A program made the position numbers and the translations under genes. Under the pieces are notes generated by a model. It saw only the letters and a list, made by a program, of their open reading frames with translations, had not been told where the DNA came from and did no database searches. A stretch of 64,000 bases of DNA. It comes from Nitrososphaerota archaeon. GTDB taxonomy: Archaea > Thermoproteota > Nitrososphaeria_A > Caldarchaeales > JAVZCJ01. The stretch is from the NCBI GenBank assembly GCA_038874475.1, contig JAVZCJ010000006.1, forward strand, positions 39,898 through 103,897, read 5' to 3'. Within the stretch, counting starts at the first letter, position 1. Each line of letters opens with the position of its first letter. Positions 55,097 to 63,877 of the stretch are shown piece by piece.

Positions 55097-56446
55097 GTGA
55101 GGAATTTGAAAGAAATTTTAGAGATTGCTATTGAATTAATTGAAGCTACTAAAGCTCATGAACATTATCGAGATATAGAATGTATAAACCTTATAGCAAG
55201 TGAAGGAATTAAATCTCCAGCTGTTAAAGAAATGCTTAAGCTTTCTATGGATCTTGAAAGTAGATATGCTGAAGGAGAGAATGATATTGAAGGATATGTT
55301 AAAGTAAGGTATTATCAAGGTCAAAAGTATATAACAAAAATTGAAAATTGTGCAGTAGATTTAATTAAAAGTTTATTTAAATGCGATTGGACTGATGTAC
55401 GCTTAGTTTCAGGGACTCATGCAAATTTAGCAACTTTTAAAGGGCTTTCTTTAGCAACAGGAAATAGGAAAATGATTGCACCACCACTTAGTTGTGGAGC
55501 ACACATATCTCATGATTATACTGGTTTAGCAGGAAGAGTTTTAGGATTAGAAGTAATAGATCATGCTTATGATATAAATGAAATGAATATAGATGTTGAT
55601 AAATCTATTCAAATAATAAAAGCAGTTAAACCTGGAATAGTTACCCTTGGTGGAAGTTTATTTCTCTTTCCACATCCAATCAAAGAATTGAAAAAGATTA
55701 CTGAAGAAGTAGGTGCATACATAGTTTATGATGCAGCTCATGTTTTAGGATTGATAGCTGGGGGAGAATTCCAAGACCCACTTAAAGAAGGGGCAGATTT
55801 TGTAACATCTTCAACTCATAAAACTTTTCCAGGTCCTCAAGGTGGCCTTATACTCGCAAATGCTGAAAATGATGAAATGAAAAATGCTATAAAATGGGTT
55901 CAATATGCAATATTCCCATTAAGTACTTCTAATACGCATTTAGCTAGGTTGCCAGCTTTAGGAATTGCAGCTCTCGAATTAAAAAATTTTGGTAAAGAAT
56001 TAGCTAAACAAACTGTTAAGAATGCTCAAACAGCTGGACAATACTTGTATGAAAAAGGGATTAAAGTTCTTGGTGAGAAAAAAGGTTTTACAATGTCTCA
56101 TCAAATAGCTATAGATGTTAGAGAATATGGTGGTGGTAAAAAGGTTTCTCAAGATTTAGAAGAAGCTAATATAATTGTAAATAAGAATTTATTACCATAT
56201 GATGATCAAAACAATCGTGACAATCCATCTGGTATTAGAATTGGTTTTCAAGATGTAACACGTAGAGGATTTAAAGAAAGCGATATTAAATATCTCTGCG
56301 ATTTGATGTTAAGTATTATAAAAGGTAAATGTAAACCTCAAGAAGTCAAAGAAGAAGTTATAGCTTTCAAGAAGCAATTTAATAAAATAGAATATGGGTT
56401 TAATAGTATTGAAGAAGCTATAAAATATTTAAGAATAAATCTTTAG
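55097..56446 (+). CDS. glyA: serine hydroxymethyltransferase, archaeal type
   Basis: 449 residues from GTG 55097 (TTG 55106 is possible, with gtgagg as its ribosome-binding site). The PLP-binding lysine is in TSSTHKTFPGPQGG, with IASEGIKSPAVKE near the N-terminus, SGTHANLA and YDAAHVLGLIAGG upstream. It interconverts serine and glycine with a C1 carrier, probably a tetrahydromethanopterin-like pterin in archaea. It stands alone. Confidence 0.9.
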   Translation: MRNLKEILEIAIELIEATKAHEHYRDIECINLIASEGIKSPAVKEMLKLSMDLESRYAEGENDIEGYVKVRYYQGQKYITKIENCAVDLIKSLFKCDWTDVRLVSGTHANLATFKGLSLATGNRKMIAPPLSCGAHISHDYTGLAGRVLGLEVIDHAYDINEMNIDVDKSIQIIKAVKPGIVTLGGSLFLFPHPIKELKKITEEVGAYIVYDAAHVLGLIAGGEFQDPLKEGADFVTSSTHKTFPGPQGGLILANAENDEMKNAIKWVQYAIFPLSTSNTHLARLPALGIAALELKNFGKELAKQTVKNAQTAGQYLYEKGIKVLGEKKGFTMSHQIAIDVREYGGGKKVSQDLEEANIIVNKNLLPYDDQNNRDNPSGIRIGFQDVTRRGFKESDIKYLCDLMLSIIKGKCKPQEVKEEVIAFKKQFNKIEYGFNSIEEAIKYLRINL

Positions 56447-56597
56447 AAAATTTTTAATTTTTTAATCAAAAGTTTCAGTTTAAATCTTAAATTATAGATT
56501 ACCAATAGAATTTGAATGTGTTCTCCTTAACACAATGGAACGACTTTCTAATTTTCTATTATTTAAAAATATAAAAATATAACTCGATTAAAATACT

Positions 56598-57254
56598 TTA
56601 AATTTTTGAAAGAATGTCTGAATATTTTTCAATTCTCATTACTTTTCCTTCATATTGAATAAGCCAAGTCATCCAACATAGCTCTATTGGTTTATATCCA
56701 CATTTTTTAGCAATTTCTTCTGCTTTCTTAATAAATTCTCTATCATCATTTATTGGTTCTAATTTAGCTTTTATTAAAATTTCATTTATTACTTTTTTTA
56801 CAATTTTATCTGGCATTACAGTATCTATTCCTCCCATCATTCTTAAATATTGAAAAGTGATTAATCCAACTCCTTTTATTTTTCCAATAGGATCTTCTTT
56901 CCATTTTTCAAGATTAGCATTCTTTGCCCAAGTTCTTAATGCCATTTTATCATCATTACTTAAAGTTGATAAATAAGAAGAAATTTCTTTTGCAATTTTC
57001 CATGATCTTTTATTCTTCCATATTTTTCTTAATTCATTAATATTTACATTTGAAAGATCTTTTAAATTTTTTATTTTTCCATTTTTAATAAATTCTTCAT
57101 AAAATTCTTCAACTTTGGGAACAACTGAAGTAAAATAATTTAATCCAATTGAAGTAAAAGCTGCATCTACTATCATTAAAACTACATTTCCATTATATCT
57201 TTCTGTTCTTAAGCATCTTTCACAATATTCTTTTAATCCTGAAACTTTTTTCAT
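56598..57254 (-). CDS. helix-hairpin-helix protein resembling base-excision glycosylases
   Basis: 218 residues, mainly helical. The segment PIGKIKGVGLITFQYLRMMGG is a helix-hairpin-helix, followed by IDTVMPDKIVKKV, at the position where HhH-GPD glycosylases carry their catalytic Asp (here possibly the Asp of MPD). The N-terminus has CERC, two cysteines that may bind metal. A near-identical start of the same gene lies in inverted orientation at 63902, at the window's end. I do not recognise a named family; a DNA repair glycosylase or related DNA-binding role is inferred. Confidence 0.55.
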   Translation of the reverse strand: MKKVSGLKEYCERCLRTERYNGNVVLMIVDAAFTSIGLNYFTSVVPKVEEFYEEFIKNGKIKNLKDLSNVNINELRKIWKNKRSWKIAKEISSYLSTLSNDDKMALRTWAKNANLEKWKEDPIGKIKGVGLITFQYLRMMGGIDTVMPDKIVKKVINEILIKAKLEPINDDREFIKKAEEIAKKCGYKPIELCWMTWLIQYEGKVMRIEKYSDILSKI

Positions 57255-57278
57255 ATAGTTATCAACTATATTTTTTAA
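57156..57278. repeat. left arm of a 123-bp inverted duplication
   Basis: Covers the start and 24 bases upstream of the HhH-like gene. Its reverse complement matches 63878-64000 at 122 of 123 positions; the only difference changes an Ala codon to Ser. The match is cut by the window edge, so its full length is unknown. Confidence 0.93.
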
Positions 57279-57400
57279 TAGATTATTGAAAGTATATAAA
57301 TTACTAATTTAACTTTACATAAAGGAATATTGTATTATTATATTTAAGGTTCAAAAAATTAATAAATAAAATTTCTTAAAGTAATGACTGTAAGATTAAG

Positions 57401-57951
57401 ATGCACTCAGATAAAAATTTGCATAAACTAATTTATAAAATTGAGAATTGCTTAAAATGTTATAAAGAATTTAAGAATTATCCTAAAAGGGATAGAATAA
57501 GATTAAGATATTGGTATAATCAAAGCCCATGGTTTTTCCCTCCATATGGAATGTTAAAGGCTTTTTCGGGACTGGTAAAGTGTTTTTTGTATGTGAGCAA
57601 CCTTCTACTGGAACATTTCCAACTGGAGCAGATAAATTATTTTACGGACTTATTGAAAAATATAAATTTGAAGAAGCCCACATAACAGATTTTATTAAAT
57701 GCAAAGGTAAAGTTGATAAAATAAGAAATGTTGAAATAGAAAATTGTTTTCCTTTTCTTAAAGAAGAAATTAAAATTTTAAAACCAAAAATAATAGTAGC
57801 TGTAGGTAAAAAAGTTTATGAAGAATTAAAAAATAGAAAAATTGAAGGTATTACTTTTAAAAAGATAATGCATTATTCTTATGCGTATAGGTATAAAAAG
57901 GAAAAGATTTTGGAAAATCAATTTGATGAATTAGCTAAAGAAATAAATTAA
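57401..57951 (+). pseudogene. uracil-DNA glycosylase superfamily gene with a one-base frameshift
   Basis: Two overlapping frames together make about 180 residues. The first (from ATG 57401) ends usefully at NQSPWFFP; the second continues WNVKGFFGTGKVFFVCEQPSTGTFPTG, then HITDFIKCKGK and LKPKIIVAVGKKVYEEL. The GKVFFVCEQP strand, the TDFIKC strand and the PKIIVAVG strand follow the order of the UDG fold. The frame changes at a T5C3 run near 57534-57541, where one base fewer than needed is present. Either the gene is dead, uses slippage, or the run is a sequencing error. Confidence 0.6.
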
Positions 57952-57953
57952 AA

Positions 57954-58067
57954 GAATTAGGATTAATAAAAATAATTGGAGAAAGTATAATATTAACACA
58001 TTCTGGAAAAGAAATATTGAAAATAATTAAGAAAATAAATCCTTATTGTAGCAGAATAAGGCTATAA
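57954..58067 (+). pseudogene. fragment resembling the end of a winged-helix protein
   Basis: A 37-codon frame without a start codon, reading ELGLIKIIGESIILTHSGKE then ILKIIKKIN and a stop. The LT-x-x-GKEIL pattern is typical of the wing and last helix of archaeal winged-helix regulators. It directly follows the broken glycosylase gene. Too short to be sure. Confidence 0.3.
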
Positions 58068-58123
58068 TAGCTTTTATAGAAAATTAAAAAGGCTTAAATT
58101 TCAATATTTTAATTTATATCTAG

Positions 58124-58915
58124 ATGAATAAAGCACAACTTACAATATTAACTTATTTTAAGAGTTTAGCAGAAGGAATAGAAAAAGATGCAAAAGAGCT
58201 AAAAGAAAAGTTTCCTCCTGATATTGACAAATTTGAATCTAAAGAGATATCTCAATTAAAAAGAATTATTGAAGATTATAATTCTCTTCGTAGTCAATTA
58301 CTTAGTCATTCATCAGAATATCCAGAAATTGCAAAACTTCCTTTGCCCTATATTTCAAATGACTTTTTATATTCTACTACAAAAACATTAAAAATAACAT
58401 TATATTATTCTGATGTGGGTGAAGCTATTTCTACTTTAAATAGAATTGAGAATATATGTCATGCTCTTATAGATTCTTTAGAAATTTTACTTAAACCTCA
58501 AATACCATCTAGTATTACTACTAAACTTGGTTCATTAAGAAAAGAACTTGAAGAAATGGAAAATAAAATAGAGTCTGAAATAAGTAATAACATAAAGGAA
58601 GCTATAGATGAAATAGAGCAAGGTCATAATTTAGCTGCTGCATTGATAGCTTCAAGAGTCGTATGCTATGTTCTAGATAAAATACAAGGTAAAAATGATG
58701 AAGAAAAAGCTGAAAAATTGATTGAACTAGGAATAATTGAAAAAGAAAGAAAAGATGAATATGAGAATTTCTTAAGAGCTTCAAGATTATCAAGAAACTT
58801 TTTATCTCATAAACCAAGTCTTTATCCTAAACCTGAAGAAGCACTTCAAATTGTTAGTTCAGCTATTAGTTTTGCAAGATACCTTGTCAAAATTTCTGAA
58901 TTAAGATTATATTAG
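58124..58915 (+). CDS. HEPN-domain protein
   Basis: 263 residues, all helical. The C-terminal domain (about 155-260) carries SRLSRNFLSHKPSLYP, with RNFLSH fitting the HEPN ribonuclease motif R-N-x3-H, and a helix with many Ala (GHNLAAALIASRVVCYV) typical of DUF4145-like HEPN proteins. The N-terminal half is a coiled-coil-rich segment without motif. HEPN proteins act as RNases in toxin-antitoxin and defence systems; such a role fits the surrounding region but is inference. A separate promoter is likely. Confidence 0.62.
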   Translation: MNKAQLTILTYFKSLAEGIEKDAKELKEKFPPDIDKFESKEISQLKRIIEDYNSLRSQLLSHSSEYPEIAKLPLPYISNDFLYSTTKTLKITLYYSDVGEAISTLNRIENICHALIDSLEILLKPQIPSSITTKLGSLRKELEEMENKIESEISNNIKEAIDEIEQGHNLAAALIASRVVCYVLDKIQGKNDEEKAEKLIELGIIEKERKDEYENFLRASRLSRNFLSHKPSLYPKPEEALQIVSSAISFARYLVKISELRLY

Positions 58916-58959
58916 AAAAATGATAATGCTTATATAAAATTTAAAACTTTTATAAAGAT

Positions 58960-59436
58960 ATGTTCTTTAAAAATCTAAATATGAGATGCTCAAAGCATCC
59001 TGATACATTATTAATAAAAGGTGGGAAGTCAGGAATAGAACAAAGAAGATTTGAAGGAGTAATGTATCCAAAGCTTTATTGCCCTAAATGTAATAAAACC
59101 TATGATTATGAAGTATTATTTCCTCATAAATTTAAATTGGAAGTTGAGAAACATAGATACCCTTCTATAAAGCCTTATAAAATAAAAAGAAATAGAGAAA
59201 GGCTTATTTTCTTAAAAGATATGATAAAAAGTATTTCTCCAGAATTAAAAGAAATTATTAAAGAATATATTCAAGCATGGAAAAAAACAAAAGAAGAACA
59301 ATTTGCTATTTTTAAGAAAATAAATGAGCGTTTAGAAAAAATGGATCCTAATATTATAATGCAGTATAATTATCTTATAACTCTTATAAACAATTTTCCT
59401 GAGTTAAAAATAGAAGAGTACATTCAAAAAAGATGA
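58960..59436 (+). CDS. zinc-finger protein of unknown function, next to the HEPN gene
   Basis: 158 residues. A zinc site is formed by CSKHPDTLL near residue 9 and CPKCNKTYDYE near residue 42. The remainder is helical and highly charged. A tatataaaa box about 26 bases before ATG 58960 fits a leaderless transcript from that ATG, so the 44-bp gap to the HEPN gene holds its own promoter. It might be the partner (antidote or target-recognition protein) of the HEPN protein, but gene order and a separate promoter do not prove it. Confidence 0.52.
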   Translation: MFFKNLNMRCSKHPDTLLIKGGKSGIEQRRFEGVMYPKLYCPKCNKTYDYEVLFPHKFKLEVEKHRYPSIKPYKIKRNRERLIFLKDMIKSISPELKEIIKEYIQAWKKTKEEQFAIFKKINERLEKMDPNIIMQYNYLITLINNFPELKIEEYIQKR

Positions 59437-59750
59437 AACTTAAAAAAGTAATAAAGAAAAAACAATTAGAGAAAAATATTAAAACTCGCTTAATAATAGT
59501 AATGATATCAATTCATGTTTTTTATGTAGAAAATGTTTTCTTTTAGAATATGATCTATATTTAGCTTTTTAGTATATAGAGTTAATTGAAAGTGAAAATC
59601 AAATAGTAAAAAAATATTTCAAATTTTTGCTAATTATATATCTTTATTTTATTATTTAAAAAGATATGAAAAAGTAATGAAAATATACTATTAAAATAAA
59701 AATGAATGATTTAATAGAAAGATTTAGTAAATATACTTTAGTAGGATTAA
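59437..59750. other. intergenic region
   Basis: 314 bases, very AT-rich. The only thing seen is a 22-codon frame from ATG 59702 (MNDLIERFSKYTLVGLISLF) that runs into the tail of the convergent endonuclease gene and stops at 59768-59770; it looks like the truncated start of a lost gene. Confidence 0.4.
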
Positions 59751-60746
59751 TTAGTTTATTCGCTTATTAAATTTTTCATGAGCCTCAACTATAGATTTCA
59801 TAAAGTCTACAGTTTCATCAACTGAATGATCTGCCATAGTAACATTACACCATCGATGCCCATATCTTGTAAGTTTAGCCGTATGTCTTATTTCACTTTC
59901 TATTAAAGGCTTTATATGTGTCAATTGTAAACTTTCTGCTTCTCCCTCTTCACGTTTAGACTTTCTCCATAAAGGTTGCCATATTTGAGGTCTCATGCCA
60001 AATTTTATTTTAGCTGGAGGATAATTAACAGGAGCTAAACATAATGGGCAATTAACTACTTCCCCTATCTTTTCCTTAGTAGGGAAATACTCACTTATAG
60101 AGGTATTAATACTCTTTAATCCAGCCTCAAGTATTGGATGTAATTCATCGTAGACTTCTAATAAATTAACTTCATAAAAAGTCGAAACTATAATCAATCC
60201 TAGTAAACTAAAAGTCTCTACAGAGAAATTAACAGGAGAATATTCAGCAGCAGGAATTACACAAGAGTTATTAGTCCAATCATTATCATTCCATTTTTTT
60301 AATTCGTCTACTAAATTTTTCCATTTATATAAAGGTGCGCAGTAAACATCCTTTAAAGTATAAATTTGTTCGGGTTCATATTCTTTTCCATCAATAATGA
60401 ATATGAGCTTCCTATTTTTAATTTTTATTTCATCCACTTCATTAGCATAGTTCGGGACTTCATATGCAACAATCAAAGGATGCCAACGTAAATTTCTATT
60501 AGAAAATGGAGCTTTATCGGTTCTACCTCTTGTGCATAATGCGTCTCTTTGGAGCTTCCCACCACCTCTTCCTAATCCAGCATCCCTGCTCATATGAACC
60601 TTACCAAAGACCTTCCAAAATTCCTCTTTTTTATCCTGCTTAGGAATTAAATCTCTCAATGTCTCTGATATCTTTAAACAAATTTCTAAAGCTTTTCTAT
60701 CTTTTTCAGTTAATTCTAGAGCTGAAATAGTCCTACCTTTAGCCAT
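59751..60746 (-). CDS. probable HNH-type restriction endonuclease (BstXI-like)
   Basis: 331 residues from ATG 60746; TTG 60773 would lie upstream of the start point implied by the A/T box at 60778-60788. The C-terminal 110 residues hold CPLCLAP, LTHIKPL, a spaced RHTAKLTRYGHRWCNVTMADHS, i.e. Cys pair, His, Asn and His in HNH/beta-beta-alpha-metal order. From memory BstXI and relatives have the same C-terminal pattern. Upstream are a Gly-rich GLGRGGGKLQRDA loop and a helical N-terminus. The methyltransferase-specificity gene follows upstream on the same strand after 570 bases, as in a restriction-modification unit. Confidence 0.6.
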   Translation of the reverse strand: MAKGRTISALELTEKDRKALEICLKISETLRDLIPKQDKKEEFWKVFGKVHMSRDAGLGRGGGKLQRDALCTRGRTDKAPFSNRNLRWHPLIVAYEVPNYANEVDEIKIKNRKLIFIIDGKEYEPEQIYTLKDVYCAPLYKWKNLVDELKKWNDNDWTNNSCVIPAAEYSPVNFSVETFSLLGLIIVSTFYEVNLLEVYDELHPILEAGLKSINTSISEYFPTKEKIGEVVNCPLCLAPVNYPPAKIKFGMRPQIWQPLWRKSKREEGEAESLQLTHIKPLIESEIRHTAKLTRYGHRWCNVTMADHSVDETVDFMKSIVEAHEKFNKRIN

Positions 60747-60976
60747 ACTATTATCACTGAAAATACCTTGCAATTAATAATATATTTAAACATTTTTAAA
60801 TAAAAACTTTTGCGATTAAGATTTTCTTATAAGTCTTAACCATTAAGAAGAATAGTAAAAAATAACTTTTTATTAAAAAGCTTTTTAACAACTTTTATAG
60901 GCCTAAGGTTTTTCTACTTTTTCGAGTTTTATATTTACAATGCTTAAGGTTTTTTATAGTTTTAATAACCATTTAT

Positions 60977-60997
60977 CTCTCTTAAGTTTTAAGAGAG
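60977..60997. repeat. perfect 9-bp inverted repeat, 3-base loop
   Basis: ctctcttaa, then gtt, then ttaagagag. About 210 bases before the endonuclease start on the minus strand. Could be a repressor operator or part of an RNA. Confidence 0.5.
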
Positions 60998-61271
60998 TAA
61001 GTTAAACTATTATCCTTCTAATTTTCTAAAACTCAGCATAAACGTCTTTGATGAAAAGCTATAAGCTTATAATAAATAGTAAGTATTTTCATAAAAATTT
61101 ATTTAAGAAGTGATGCTTAAACTTTAAAACTTAAGAATATTTCAGTGAAGTAAGAAATGCTGATAGGCAAGGCTTTAGTTATATGTATAGTATTTAGTAT
61201 TTTTCAAATATGTTTTTATTTTTTAAGCACAATAGATACCATAAGAAGATATTCTCAAAAGAGTGATTGTA

Positions 61272-61297
61272 TAAACATTACATTTTTGTAATGTTTA
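61272..61297 (-). terminator. 10-bp inverted repeat just after the methyltransferase-specificity gene
   Basis: taaacattac, attttt, gtaatgttta: ten pairs and a six-base loop, 18 bases after the stop. The position suits a transcript end or a stabilising 3' hairpin, but no U-run follows, so it might also be a protein-binding site. Confidence 0.35.
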
Positions 61298-61314
61298 AAA
61301 CTGAGAAATAGCAC

Positions 61315-63360
61315 CTATATATTAAAGTAGTTTAATATTTTCGAGATTCTTATTTTTGCCTCAAGTTTCATTCTAAGAATTTCAGAAACATCATTTATGA
61401 TTTTTTCTTTCAAATATCTTTCCTTTGGTATGGGAAGAATTATTTCTTTTAGTCTACTCCCTACTGTAGAGATTGTAGCTTGCACAAAAGTTTTAGCCTT
61501 TATCTGTTTTTGGACAATATCAGTATTTAATAAAAACAGGAGTAAAAAAGGATGTAATTCATTAGGTTTTAAACATCTAATTCTCCTAATATGACTCTGA
61601 ATTACAATTTTTTTATCAGCAGGAGTCACTATTGCAGTCCGTCCTATAAGAAAAGTCCCATCTGTTATTAATAAAATGTCGTTTTCTTTAATATCTTGTA
61701 TCTTTTTGTATTTTTTGTATATTTCTTCTGGAATTGACTTTACAGGGTCTACCTTAATTTCCCAGTTGACTATATCAGAAGTTCTAACAAAAGGCACGGA
61801 TCCCATTCCATAATATCGTGAACCTACTTCATGACCTCTTCTTATTGAAATTAACCCTCTCTTCATTAATTCTCCAAGGCTTATTAATTCATATTTCCCC
61901 GTTCTTTCCAACATATTTAGCTCTTGTTTAATTTCTGGATCGTAATAATTAGGAATTAAGATAAACTCTCTTATTTCAGAAAATTTGATTGCAAACCCTA
62001 AGTGGCTATATTCAGTCAACTTGTCCTTCTTAAACAAATTAAATCTTTTTACAATCTCTGGTAAGTCATCGTCAATTATTCTTTTTCCATGCTCATCAAG
62101 TATATATTCACCATTTTCGTTCATTTTATATATAGGTTTCCCATCTTTATCATGACCAACTTTATTAGCTATAGCCATGAAAATTTCATAATCTTCATCT
62201 TTTTCTCTCTTAAAATCCTTCTTTTCAAGAAATAGTACGCTTGTCTTTGTATGTGTGCCCGGCAGGAAAGTCTCTGGAGGCATGCTGATTATAGCTAATA
62301 CTCTGCTTATTTGAAAAATATATTGAAAAATATATCTATCGGTTGGATTCCCAAAAACACCATCAGGTAAAACGATAGCCATTCTTCCTCCAGGCTTTAA
62401 TAATTGGAGGCATCTCTCTAAGAATAAAACTTGTGGTGCCTGTTTAGGCAAAATAGTATCCGTAATCTTCCATTGGTCTTCCTTAATTTTTTCCCATTTA
62501 TGACCTAATTTATATCTTTTTAATATTTCTTTATCATCAACCGATATTCTTGCTCCAAAGGGGGGATTAGTAAAGACGATATCAAAACTATTTTCTTTTA
62601 CTTTTTCTTTCATTATTTCGGGCCAAGAGTCTGGATTAAGAGAGTCTGCACAAAATATATTGGAATGCCCATCCCCAATTATTGCCATATATGCTTTAGC
62701 AATTTTAACTAAGTCTATTTCTTTATCAATTCCAAATATATTATTAAATACTGAAGATTTAAGCTCAGACTCTTGGACTTTTTTGGATAAATGGTCAATA
62801 CTTTCGATTAAAAAACCTCCAGAGCCACATGCAGGATCTATAATCCTTTCCATAGGTTTTGGATCTAAGAACTTAACACATAATTTTATAACATTTCTTG
62901 GCGTGAAAAATTGTCCTTTCTCTCCTCTTAAGCCGGGCCCCCAAAATGCCTGAAAAGCCTCGCTTATTGCATCCCTATCTGCACCGAAGAATTTATAATC
63001 CTGTAATCTTCTTACAACATGAGATATTGATTTATCATCTAGATATAATTTCTCGTCTTTATCAAATACATCAGGATAGCTTTTTTTGACTTTTTTGAAT
63101 AATAACTTTATTCTTTCAGCTATATCTGGGTCATCTTCATTTGGGTATATTTTAAATTTAGGCTTATTAATGTTATACAGTTCGTCGTAGATCTTGCAAA
63201 AAAGAAGGCGTATCATTTCTGCTCCTAATCTTTCTGCTCTAGGTATGTTACTATTTGTGTATAACCAGTAGTAAATTTCCTTAAAAACTTCTGGTAGTCC
63301 ATGCGGTAATAAAGTAGTTTGCAAACCCGCTCTTTTTACTATATACCCTTTCCTTACCAT
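61315..63360 (-). CDS. type I-like N6-adenine methyltransferase fused to a single specificity (HsdS) half
   Basis: 681 residues from ATG 63360, which lies 8 bases after the helix-turn-helix stop; a TTG at 63411 is possible but overlaps that gene. HsdM part: FFTPRNVIKL, motif I DPACGSGGFLIE (about residue 175) and motif IV FTNPPFGAR (about 266). From about residue 490 a single HsdS target-recognition domain follows (YELISLGELMKRGL, VPFVRTSDI, then the conserved helix EIILPIPKE). Normal HsdS has two such domains; with one, two fusion proteins must pair to read two equal half-sites, giving a bipartite palindrome. It should protect host DNA against the neighbouring endonuclease. Confidence 0.85.
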   Translation of the reverse strand: MVRKGYIVKRAGLQTTLLPHGLPEVFKEIYYWLYTNSNIPRAERLGAEMIRLLFCKIYDELYNINKPKFKIYPNEDDPDIAERIKLLFKKVKKSYPDVFDKDEKLYLDDKSISHVVRRLQDYKFFGADRDAISEAFQAFWGPGLRGEKGQFFTPRNVIKLCVKFLDPKPMERIIDPACGSGGFLIESIDHLSKKVQESELKSSVFNNIFGIDKEIDLVKIAKAYMAIIGDGHSNIFCADSLNPDSWPEIMKEKVKENSFDIVFTNPPFGARISVDDKEILKRYKLGHKWEKIKEDQWKITDTILPKQAPQVLFLERCLQLLKPGGRMAIVLPDGVFGNPTDRYIFQYIFQISRVLAIISMPPETFLPGTHTKTSVLFLEKKDFKREKDEDYEIFMAIANKVGHDKDGKPIYKMNENGEYILDEHGKRIIDDDLPEIVKRFNLFKKDKLTEYSHLGFAIKFSEIREFILIPNYYDPEIKQELNMLERTGKYELISLGELMKRGLISIRRGHEVGSRYYGMGSVPFVRTSDIVNWEIKVDPVKSIPEEIYKKYKKIQDIKENDILLITDGTFLIGRTAIVTPADKKIVIQSHIRRIRCLKPNELHPFLLLFLLNTDIVQKQIKAKTFVQATISTVGSRLKEIILPIPKERYLKEKIINDVSEILRMKLEAKIRISKILNYFNI

Positions 63361-63367
63361 AACAATA

Positions 63368-63577
63368 TCATCTTTTTGACCCCTCTCTAAAATATACCTT
63401 CGCTGGTCCAATTTTCTTAGACCTAATATATCCCTGATTTTCTAAAGCTTTAAGATAACCAGCAAGAAAAATTCTATTAACTTTCAGATGTTTAGCCAAT
63501 TCTTTAACACTCTGGCCTGGATTTTTTCTTAGCTCTTCTATTATTCTCCGGCTCAGGTCATTATATTCGTTTACCAT
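63368..63577 (-). CDS. small winged helix-turn-helix protein in front of the methyltransferase
   Basis: 69 residues. QSVKELAKHLKVNRIFLAGY is a helix-turn-helix, followed by LENQGYIRSKKIGPAKVYF, a wing. It ends 8 bases before the methyltransferase start, so the two are cotranscribed. It may be the controller of the restriction-modification genes. Alternatively it is a remnant of a larger regulator, as the protein ends right after the wing. Confidence 0.65.
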   Translation of the reverse strand: MVNEYNDLSRRIIEELRKNPGQSVKELAKHLKVNRIFLAGYLKALENQGYIRSKKIGPAKVYFREGSKR

Positions 63578-63874
63578 ACGGACTACATTTAAGTAAGCTT
63601 TATTCTGCTATTTAAGCTTTTGCATTATTGTTGACTATTGTGTTTACTTATAGAAGACGCCAATAAAGCAATTTTCTATTCACCTATCTATTATCTTGCT
63701 TTTCAGCAAGTTATTATTTTTTGTTCCCTTTTTACTATCTTATAACTTGACCTATAATTACTTAAAAGTTTCCTATCATAAAGATGGTAAAGATATGGTA
63801 GCCTTAATAAGATATATAAATCTAATTTTTAAAAAATAAAGTAATAAATGTTAGACTATGGGGTATTAGATGTT
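63578..63874. other. intergenic region with a hairpin
   Basis: About 300 bases, no gene. A cttgct-tttc-agcaag hairpin (63695-63710) is followed on the + strand by a T-rich run, resembling a terminator although no + strand gene precedes it. The promoters of the helix-turn-helix gene (leftward) and of the HhH-like copy (rightward) should lie here. Confidence 0.4.
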
Positions 63875-63877
63875 ATG

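Larger units (their letters stand above)
60774..61314. other. intergenic region between endonuclease and methyltransferase genes
   Basis: About 540 bases without a supported gene. It holds two inverted repeats (60977-60997 and 61272-61297) and the promoter of the endonuclease gene near 60778-60788. It may house a controller site or a small RNA, but nothing coding was recognised. Confidence 0.5.
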
